DNA of 28,641 bases. It comes from Phallusia fumigata. Its lineage: Eukaryota > Chordata > Ascidiacea > Phlebobranchia > Ascidiidae. This document shows, in pieces, positions 1 through 7,571 of the stretch. The notes under the pieces were generated by a model. It made no database searches. It was not told the origin of the DNA and worked only from the letters and a program-made list of their open reading frames with translations. The stretch lies in the NCBI GenBank assembly GCA_008931825.1, contig QXVZ01021998.1, forward strand, positions 1 to 28,641. The letters run 5' to 3'. Numbering within the stretch: the stretch's first letter is position 1; the number at the start of each line of letters is the position of its first letter. The position numbers and the translations under genes are program-made.

Positions 1-1527
1 TAATACGCAGGTATGTAGTGGTGTATAATTCTACAACTTTTAATGGAAAATCAAAGAAAAAATACTTTTATTCGCACATTTTTATTTTGCTATTGGTAAA
101 CAACAATCATACGTGTGTTGTTTGACAACAACAAACTTGGTATTTTTTTCCACCATGAGGAGTCTGGTACAAAATGATGTCGAGACATACAAGGTTGACT
201 TTGGTTTTGATAAAATAAAGGTATTTTTCATTTTGTTGCAGCGATTGGATGAAAGAAGGCAAATGAGCCAGTCGACTGATTCGGACCTTTTAGTGTGGAA
301 CAACAGTCGTCTCATCCAGTGGGCCAAATCTATTGATTTGAAAGGTTGGTTATAACCATTTGTCCATCAATCCACACTATCGGCCTGGCTTACTTATAAA
401 AACACTTTTAATTAATCTTCAGTTGTTGTTTTTATCCCAACCAACTTTGCTTCCAGAATATTCGTCAAACCTTCGAGACTCCGGTGTTCATGGGGCGATC
501 GTTGTTCTCGACGCCAACTTTACTTCAGATGACATGGCAAGTGCACTGGGTATCCCAGTTAACAAAGCTACAGTTCGAAGACATCTGGCATCTGAATTTG
601 AAACTGTCGTTACGTCGGCAAGGTTCGTTTAATTTGAACCATAATCATCCATAGTTGGTTAAGAACTATGTCGAAAATGAGTGCACAACCATTGTTTCAA
701 ATATACGTTTTTTTTACTTTGCGTTGGAAAATATTGGCGATATTTATGATCAATTTTTTGTTGTTCAGTGTGAAACCCCCCTTCTTTCATTTTATAAAAT
801 CTAAAAACAATCGAAACACTCTTGATGAATCTAAAATATAGACACGCCTTTTCTGTACTAAAAATTAATATCCTGTTACCACACACTACTGCGATGACTT
901 GTGTACAATTCCTGTCTTTGTAACATTATGGTTAATAGCTTCGTTGCATTATAACAGTTAGTAGTAAATAAAGAGTTTCAAACTTTTGCAACAGGGGATC
1001 ACTGGAGGAGGAAGTTTTGGGTCCAAGCGACGAAAGTGGAAAGAAATCGTCGAATTTTGTTCGTTCCAATCATCAGCAGAAAAGCAAGAGAAGTATTCGC
1101 GTAAGTACTATACTACATGCATACTTTTATCTGTCTGTTTGCAAGAAAACATCACAAACGTTAAACTGTGACTATCAATCTTTAATAATCTGCTGTATTA
1201 AACTTTAACAGTCGTTACCCTTGAATTTCGATAATATTTCGATAAATTAGGATTTATTGGCTTGTGAAATTCAAGGACTAAAATAGCGTATTACGAAATT
1301 TGATCAAAGAAAGCATTATCAAGATTGCTTCAAATTTACCTAGGTCGTGTCATCATGTACTTATCTGCGCCTAGATGTATTAACTTTAGTCGTAAATTGG
1401 CCATGGTTATGGTACCTCCTACGTCCAAACAGCTCAATAACCAAATCAAATTGTCTTCTTTCAGTCTTCGATAAGCCGAAGTCTTGGGCGGCAGCTGTCA
1501 AAAGACCCACAAATGAACGGCAAGTGA
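1..1527 (+). CDS. KAZN: Kazrin, 3' end of gene (C-terminal SAM domain and tail)
   Basis: Spliced exons at 1-10 (tail of an exon), 242-344, 457-622, 995-1100 and 1465-1527 join in frame to TGA at 1525-1527. From 242 this gives 145 residues. The first part reads LVWNNSRLIQWAKSIDLKG, then EYSSNLRDSGVHGAIVVLD, then MASALGIPVNKATVRRHL, which follows the last SAM domain of vertebrate kazrin nearly residue for residue, including SGVHGA and the ALGIP...RRHL segment. Kazrin is a cytoplasmic and junctional scaffold linked to desmosomes, the cytoskeleton and endosomal traffic; it is related to liprins. After the SAM domain come a charged stretch (SLEEEVLGPSDESGKK) and a short basic tail ending SLGRQLSKDPQMNGK. 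The five splice-site pairs are consensus and the phases agree. The first ten bases followed by gtatgt look like the end of the preceding exon (N-T-Q) and align with kazrin without a gap, but this is a very short match. The earlier SAM domains and coiled coil lie outside the window. Liprin is less likely because the identity to kazrin is higher. Confidence 0.88.
623..994 (+). other. Kazrin intron
   Basis: This 372-base AT-rich intron separates the SAM exon from the charged-tail exon. The donor is gttcgt and the acceptor ttttgcaacag. I see no gene, repeat or RNA in it. The next intron (1101-1464, donor gtaagt, acceptor ttctttcag) is likewise featureless. Confidence 0.8.
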
Positions 1528-1848
1528 GAAAAACCTGTAATTAGCCTTCGATTCTGACCCACAGATAACCGTACTGATCCTAATTATTTTTAAAATCAAT
1601 TGCTTTCGACACTTCGTAATTGAAAGGTGTATTGCCCGTGCGCATCGGTTGGTATGGTAAGGTGACGTCATACCTAGCAACCCAGGTTGTTTGGGTTCGA
1701 AATGCTGTGTTTTTCCTTTTCTCAAATGTCAATATCTGTTCGGTGTNTTGGTATATCGGACGTATTAAGAGACGATGCACATTTGGTTTATATGAGCAGT
1801 AGTTCGATTGTGTTTGGTGTGAACTTGAGTTAAGTTTTATTTTATTAC
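1528..1848. other. Convergent gap between kazrin and AST-A
   Basis: This stretch holds the kazrin 3' flank, the single N at 1747, and the start of the last AST-A intron on the minus strand (donor at 1848-1847). No AATAAA signal for kazrin is evident. The expected last exon of AST-A, found in AST-B at 11266-11569, is not present here on either strand. The small open frames in this region resemble nothing I know. Confidence 0.6.
1747..1747. other. Single-N assembly join
   Basis: Unlike the other N joins in this window, the two flanks do not repeat each other. It lies about 100 bases beyond the donor of AST-A exon 11, so the missing final exon was probably lost here. Confidence 0.6.
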
Positions 1849-2296
1849 CCTGTTGCGACATTTTGACAAAGCAAATCATCACGTCCATCCCCATTCAAAT
1901 CTCCAGCAATGAGGTTGTTTGGTCCGGAGAATGTTTTGCATGTGGTTAAAGACCTCTGCCAAGACTTGAAGGGAAATTGGCCACTGCTAGTTGCCAGATA
2001 TAAAATGCTGCAAAAACAGTTAAAAAAGTTGAAGAAAGTGAACCAACTATAATGAAAAGTTTAAATGAAGAACAAATCATGCATAATTTTTTTACGTTGT
2101 GTTTCCTCTTAAAATTCATTGCAATTTCCAACGATGTTAACCTTAGTAAACCGTTTGTCCACTTACGTCCAGTGATTCGCGTGATAGCAAAGAAAGTCTT
2201 GCCGACCATCACCATTAAAATCCCCAAACAGTAATGTGCGGTATTTGCAAATCGAATGCTTTGAAGACCATTGAACACCCGAAAAAAGATTAGGCT
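1849..2296 (-). CDS. AST-A exons 10-11: VCBS/FG-GAP-like calcium-loop repeats
   Basis: Exon 2167-2296 contains GDFNGDGRQDFLCYHANHW and exon 1849-2007 contains GDLNGDGRDDLLCQN. Both carry an EF-hand-like DxNGDGxxD loop typical of FG-GAP/VCBS beta-propeller repeats, each followed by a cysteine. Each exon encodes one repeat and ends in phase 2. A third repeat is expected from AST-B but lies beyond the join at 1747. Confidence 0.8.
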
Positions 2297-5200
2297 CTGA
2301 GCAAGAAATAAAAAAGAATCTCTTTTTTTCAAATGGCCAACATGACATGTTAAAATGTCTTACGTGTGGTAGGAAGGCAGGATTGGGTGTTACATTTGTT
2401 TGCTTGCCAAGCAGATCCTTTGCACCCACCGCGTCCAGAATGGCCACCAATACACACCCGACGTCTAAAAATTATGTTTTCAAGTTGCATGCAGTAGTCG
2501 GTAAACGAATTTTGCGATTTTTGTCAGCGAGACTACCATTTCGTGCTTTGGTTAATGTGCAACATTCTGATCAGGACTCGTACTCAGTAGTGTATTTCAA
2601 TTGCACAGAAAATATACCTACCCAACATGTTCGAACTTTTGTTTTTAAAATACTGTATACCTCCATCTGTATCCTGTGCCGCAAGATTTTGAACAACTTC
2701 CCCACGATTTCCATGTGCCCCATGACCCCAAGGTTGGTGGTGTTGTAGAAATCCTGGTAGTGGTTGTAGTTGTGGTGATAGTTGGGCAACCGTTTGTGGC
2801 ACAAGTTTGTGTTTGTGTCTTGAAACCTTCGCACCCACTGCTCTGTTCCTGACCATTCAATTTGCAAACCCGGCTTTTAGTTTGCTCTCCACCGCCGCAA
2901 GCGGCCGAACATGATCCCCAAACACTCCAAGCACTCCACGAAGCTACAGACGAAGCATTATGCGTAAACGTTATTAAAATTTAGGTCAATTTTAGAACTG
3001 TGAAGTTAAGTTTATGACTACAAGGCTGGGATTCCGTTAATGGATGTAGATGTTTTGCTGGTAATAATTTGAACAAACGAACCCGTTAGACACGTAAAAC
3101 AGTTTTGCAAGGTATAAACGAACGCATTGTAAACGATGCATTTGGGTTTTGCATTAATCCGCGCTTAAGTCAGTGTGGTAGGAACTTCATGCGTAATTTG
3201 AACCTATTATCAAATAAAATCACACGAATCTTATCACTTTACATAACACAGCACTTACGTGTAGTTGGTGTCACTGAGCATTTGTAAACAGCGTTGAGTT
3301 GATCGATATCGTGCTGCGATAAACCGTTTCTTTGAGATCTTACTGGAAGGTTCGTTGCTTTAACGACGATCGTGGGTTGGCGATTTTTGGTGAAGGAATA
3401 TCCCCCGTAATGCATCACTGAACCAATGTCGTAAGGTGATCCCAATGAGTTGATCGCAACCCGCTTTTCAAAATTGTGTTCTTTTCCTTAAACAGTAATA
3501 TAGCTGTTAAATACAATAACAAATAAGAAATTTGAAATTTTAATTATGTTAACGAACAGCTGTCATAAACTATGTACATTTACCCTTATTACAAAACAAA
3601 GTTATCATATTTATAAATATATGTACAGTTATTTTGCATATGTCTTGCAAATATAAATATATCAAATAGGCGTTTACACAATTTCTTAGATGGTGACGGA
3701 TGACGTCAAAGCACATTAATTTAATAAAATAATTACATTTAAATTCAGGGTTCTGACAGTTTTTTTTTAATGTCAAGTTATAAAAAAAAAATTGATGACC
3801 AACGAAAACTACCTTTGGCTACATTTTCAAGTTTGACTAAAATATGTTCGTCCCTGTCCGGTCGTGACTGCTCATGCCAGAATCCTAAAGCATGCATGAA
3901 TTCATGTTGAACAACTCCTTTCCACTCACAACCGTTGCCTATAGACACGTCTTGTCGGCCACCATGTCTTCCTACATACGACCTACCCAAAAAGAAGCTT
4001 GCAGCATCGTACGCGTTTTAAAGCTTTATCTAACTGTTAGACTATTGGTTACATGTTGTTGCTAGTTTAATATTATCCTGCGTAAACATTTGCATAAACT
4101 TTCATTTCAATTATGATTACATTTTTTTTATTTAGTAGTGTTGTGCCAAGTTTCATAAAGTGTTAGTAATAGCAATGCAATACTGTAAATAAGCCATTAA
4201 TGTACCAAACTAGTTATTTAGTTTTGTTTTTACAGATGACTAAAAACGTATCGTTTACCAACATCCACCCCTCGAAACGATGTTAATGTAGTTTTTCTCT
4301 GTAGTGCGCTCCACAAAATCAATGCAAGTGTCATCAGCGTAAGCACTAATCGCATCCGCAATACTTTTGCGGGCTTTGTCATCTAAATTAAGCAAGAATA
4401 AAATAGTTGCAAATAATTTAAAACTCCCATTGTTTTACTTACTCATTTCAGTGCTTATCACATATGGAACTTTCACACGCCCCTGTACACGTTTTTCGTC
4501 CCATCGTTTCAAACCCACAGATGCCCCTTCTTGTATAATTTTTCCTGGTTTTCCATAGTTCTGTGATAAACCAATTGTTAAACGTTGCTACACACAACTG
4601 CACTACACAATATATAAACGGTTTTGTATTTTACTACGCCGTTCGTATACAACCTACGGTTTTAAACAGTCTCAGTAAGTTGATATGCCAGTACTTGATA
4701 ATCCTGATGATTACAACACCGTTTGTCGAAACGTAGAAAACGTTTGTGTTTAGGATGCGACAACACAAAAGGTATTTTACAACTGTTTTAATGTTTCAAC
4801 ATCGCTCGAACTGGTGGCTGTTGTGTAGTTTTGTAAGTTTTTGTCGGTTTTTGTTGCAGTTTGTATAGTGTTGTAAGTTTTTGTCGGTTTTGCTGCAGTT
4901 AGTGCAGTTTGTATAGTGTATTTCAAGGCAGCTTTATCACTGTAGGACATACGGAAAACTTACTTTTAAAATGATAGGCAAATCAACTGGATCGAATTTT
5001 ATGTCTTCCTCCAGGAACCCGCTTGACTGACACTGGCAACTTTTCTCGCACCCGTTTTCATCAGTGACGTAACCAAGCACGTGACAATCACGTGCACATG
5101 TTGACGTGTTGAACGTGCATTCCCCCTTTTGTGCGTTTTCTAATTTTCCTTAGAAGATACGTGTAGGTGTTTTATGAAATAATGAATCTTTCAAACTGAA

Positions 5201-5668
5201 CTTGTCGTGAATTAAATACCTCTGATGTTCAAACATTAATAAAACGTAGTAAAAACAAATATATTTTGCAGTTTTTGAGACTTTAAACTAATTGCATTTT
5301 TTATATTTTATGCGCGTTTTTAATAGTGACTTATCAATTGAAGAAATAACAATTGAGAAAGAAAGTCTAAATTTAGATCGTTACTAGGCTTACAAATTAA
5401 AGTTAATTAATGAACCAAATTAATGTGATTTTACTAACTTAAACAGAATGTGATGTCGATGGGGTTTGGAGCCTCACCACCATCCGGGACTTCACCGGTA
5501 CGGATAAAACGATAAACTTCATCACACAAATCAAATTCCAAATTTTCGCCTGAAAAAGAATATCAACGTATAGTTTTTGCACAATAACTTTGCAATAACA
5601 CAACAAATCTTACCATTTGACCAGCCAAAAACAACAAGAAAAACTACGATAATGTAGCAGGATGTCAT
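1849..5668 (-). CDS. AST-A: secreted astacin metalloprotease with TSP1 and VCBS repeats (3' end missing)
   Basis: Eleven minus-strand exons: 5614-5668, 5439-5549, 4964-5148, 4443-4560, 4259-4382, 3813-3982, 3259-3486, 2661-2943, 2364-2464, 2167-2296 and 1849-2007. They join in frame to about 554 residues. The product should be an extracellular zinc endopeptidase: signal peptide, six-Cys module, propeptide, astacin domain with HEFMHALGFWHE and Met-turn SVMHYGG, two TSP1 repeats, two VCBS-like repeats. Nine of the first eleven exons differ from AST-B by 0 to 3 bases in length (seven are identical), and all splice phases match, so the two are inverted paralogues. I chose the ATG at 5668, not the in-frame ATG at 5686. 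It gives a protein start (MTSCYIIVVFLVVFGW) that aligns with AST-B, and 5686 lies only about 30 bases from the TATA-like box. The final exon with the third repeat and the stop is not in the window. Architecture resembles the ascidian sperm Tast proteins; that link is inferred. Confidence 0.88.
2364..2943 (-). CDS. AST-A exons 8-9: two TSP1 repeats
   Basis: Exon 2661-2943 encodes one full TSP1 repeat (SWSAWSVWGSCSAACGGG, then the cysteines that follow), a Thr-rich linker, and the first half of a second repeat (GSWGTWKSWGSCSKSCGTG). Exon 2364-2464 finishes the second (RVCIGGHSGRGCKG, then CNTQSC). TSP1 repeats usually bind glycosaminoglycans or matrix proteins. The linker is longer and more Thr-rich than in AST-B, which may reflect O-glycosylation. 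Confidence 0.88.
3259..4560 (-). CDS. AST-A exons 4-7: astacin (peptidase M12A) catalytic domain
   Basis: Exons 4443-4560, 4259-4382, 3813-3982 and 3259-3486. VPYVIS marks the start of the catalytic domain. TCIDFVERT, RGGCW, GNGCEWKG and YKCS supply the four cysteines of the two standard astacin disulfides. HEFMHALGFWHE in 3813-3982 gives three His zinc ligands and the catalytic Glu. SVMHYGGYSF in 3259-3486 gives the Met-turn and its Tyr. All catalytic residues are present, so the enzyme should be active. Confidence 0.93.
4561..4963 (-). other. AST-A intron 3
   Basis: This is the longest AST-A intron (403 bases). It is rich in G/T-biased runs and holds the short tandem duplication at 4827-4919. 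No gene is seen. Other AST-A introns over 300 bases (3487-3812 and 2944-3258) are AT-rich and featureless. Confidence 0.7.
4827..4919. repeat. Two-copy tandem repeat, about 40-bp unit
   Basis: The core gtaagtttttgtcggttt occurs twice, about 41 bases apart. Each copy is followed by a ttgcagt/ctgcagt variant and ttgtatagtg. The second copy has a small extra insertion. Confidence 0.7.
4964..5668 (-). CDS. AST-A exons 1-3: signal peptide, linker, antistasin-like Cys-rich module, propeptide start
   Basis: Exon 1 (5614-5668) encodes a hydrophobic signal peptide. Exon 2 (5439-5549) encodes a linker with LCDEVYRFI and NPIDITFCL, matching CDEVYMTL and SPIDVNFCL in AST-B; its donor is gttagt at 5438. 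Exon 3 (4964-5148) encodes a six-cysteine module whose DENGCEKSCQC resembles an antistasin repeat, followed by FLEEDIKFD. The FxxD-I pattern fits the astacin propeptide switch (usually FxGD), in which Asp caps the zinc. Domain naming is by pattern and is less certain than the exon structure. Confidence 0.75.
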
Positions 5669-5715
5669 TATGCTAGCTACATACATTGTCTAAACTAAAA
5701 AATGGTTTACAATAA

Positions 5716-5722
5716 ATTTATA
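5716..5722 (-). promoter_or_regulatory. TATA-like box for AST-A
   Basis: On the minus strand the sequence reads TATAAAT, about 48 bases before the chosen ATG at 5668. A start site about 30 bases downstream would fall near 5690. This supports 5668 over 5686 as the start codon. Confidence 0.5.
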
Positions 5723-6824
5723 GATTTTCATAATTGCGTTACAACGTTGATTCTATGACTACACTCTCGAGAAATCATGTACAGCTGTCCACAGGATTAA
5801 CATCTGACGAAATGAGATCATTTTTTCGCACTTTTTGCGTTGACAGGTCATACCGGAAGTGAGGTTTGATTCCTTTTCCGTTCCCACATATTGATCAAAA
5901 ATCGTAACACTTTTCAAATTCATGTTTGCGCATACCACTGAAACTATTTTATTCAAAGATAAACCAATACAGAACAAAGGTTTTGTTCACTGGGTTGCAT
6001 AATTAACCAACTGTTTGTCGTTCAACCAGTGTAAAACCTCAAAGCACTGTTTTTTTTGTTAGATAACTTGTTACTAATACCTTTTGTGAGGCTTGACGCT
6101 GGTTAGTTAATAGATAAACTAACGCCAAAAAGTCGGAACTAATTCAGTGTTAAATTGGGTTGTCACACATTTTTGTCTGACGTTTGTGCCTGTCGCAGTT
6201 GGTTGCAAGTGACTATTTGGGTCAAAACCTATGCCAGATTAAAAGGGCTTCATCCCATCACAAATGCAACTTTAATCAGATGTTTAATATTTCATATTTA
6301 CAGAAAGTGTGTATCTGAACATACACGGGTGACATTCCCTTTTTTCGATTCACATTTTTTGAATTTTATTTTCTGGGAAATAAAAAAGAGAACCTACAAG
6401 TTTAGGCTGCTTACTCCCACAAACACATTTTTTCAGGAATTTGTTACATGAGCGGATATGCCACTAATCGAGTGAAGAATGAACAAAATTGTGCAAAACA
6501 GCGTCTGAACATCACTGCCCTTTGTTGTCGATTGTGTTTAATGTAGGGGCATTTCATATTCTCACGTCTCAAATTTCGAAACCATGTTCTTCTAAAACTT
6601 GTACTGGCAACTAGTTAATATATCAGGAAGGGCGGTGTCGGTCAAAATGAACATGAATAATACCAATGTAGATACCTATTTAATTACATTTAAACTTCTT
6701 TACAACCTGGCAAAATTGAATACAGTATATCTTCAAATATTAAGAAATTTCCCAGATTTGCTCAAACAATAAATCACATTGTTTTGTTTTCTCTGTTTTT
6801 TCACCACTCTGTGTAATGGGTGTG

Positions 6825-6849
6825 TGACGTCATTTATGCGGTGACGTCA
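6825..6849. promoter_or_regulatory. Paired CRE octamers upstream of AST-B
   Basis: Two perfect palindromes TGACGTCA occupy 6825-6832 and 6842-6849, spaced 17 bases start to start. This octamer is the consensus for CREB/CREM/ATF factors. They lie about 95-120 bases upstream of the TATA-like box, a usual place for such sites. Binding is inferred from sequence only. Confidence 0.55.
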
Positions 6850-6943
6850 GCAAATTATCAAGTCACGCGATAATCCTTGTTGCAGTCACATAAATAGGAA
6901 AGTGAATCAAAGTAATTAAATCACTTGCTTCCGTGTGGTTACA

Positions 6944-6950
6944 TATAAAT
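6944..6950 (+). promoter_or_regulatory. TATA-like box for AST-B
   Basis: TATAAAT lies 68 bases before the ATG at 7018, predicting transcription from about 6975. The implied 5' leader is about 40 bases. Confidence 0.5.
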
Positions 6951-7017
6951 AACATTTCATTCCACAAACAAAGCATGTTTTTTAGATTCGTAGACAAGCA
7001 ACAACACTAAAGACGAC

Positions 7018-7571
7018 ATGACTTACTACATCAGCTGCGTCATTGCTACGTTGGCAGTTGGTTCGATATTAGGTAAAATTTTATTACTGTTTGGGTTTTA
7101 AATATAGCTTGCCTGTCTACAACTTCTGCTGTTTCAGGTGCCCCGGCTCGGTACGATGTGTGTGATGAAGTTTACATGACATTGCAATTGAAGAAATCAA
7201 GCGGCGCTGAAACTCCGAGTCCAATTGACGTCAACTTTTGCCTGGGTCAGTTGGTGTATTTAAAGTTACAGATTTTTGCCGCAATGAATGCACTCATCAC
7301 TTAGTCGATCCGACTATATGCAATTTTTTTTCTTGATTACGTCGGTCACCTATGCTGCTTTTGGAATTTGATTTCATATTTTGCAGGCATGGTTCACCAC
7401 CACAGCAGTGTTGATTGTACATTTGAGGGAACGCAATGCTCCAACGAATGTGGGGTGATGGGTTTTGAAAAGGACGAATTCGGATGCCAAACTAGTTGCA
7501 GCTGCAAATCAAGCGGTTTTTTTGAGGAGGACATCAAATTCGACGCTAGAGATGTTCCACTGATTGAAACG
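7018..7571 (+). CDS. AST-B exons 1-3: signal peptide, linker, antistasin-like module, propeptide start
   Basis: Exon 1 (7018-7072) gives MTYYISCVIATLAVGSIL, a signal peptide; its 55 bases equal AST-A exon 1. Exon 2 (7138-7245) encodes the CDEVY linker. Exon 3 (7387-7571, 185 bases as in AST-A) has cysteines at residues 65, 72, 76, 88, 92 and 94. The pattern GCQTSCSC resembles an antistasin-type repeat. FFEEDIKFD follows, with Asp103 as the likely zinc-capping residue of the propeptide. Confidence 0.78.

Larger units (their letters stand above)
5669..7017. other. Divergent intergenic region between AST-A and AST-B
   Basis: These 1,349 bases separate the two start codons. Each end carries a TATA-like box at a plausible distance from its gene, and the AST-B side carries two TGACGTCA octamers. 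The central part is AT-rich. A 98-codon open frame at 6155-6451 resembles no known protein and is probably chance. No exon is recognised, so I treat the whole stretch as regulatory. Confidence 0.7.

Noticed and set aside
5148-5450. Donor gtttaag at the end of AST-A exon 2
   Set aside because: It would create a stop on joining to exon 3. The gttagt donor seven bases downstream keeps FCL, which is conserved in AST-B, and gives the right phase.
5684-5686. Upstream in-frame ATG as AST-A start
   Set aside because: It is only about 30 bases from the TATA-like box, and the ATG at 5668 aligns with the AST-B start (both begin MT).
6155-6451. A 98-codon open frame between the astacins
   Set aside because: It resembles no known protein and lies in AT-rich intergenic sequence; probably chance.
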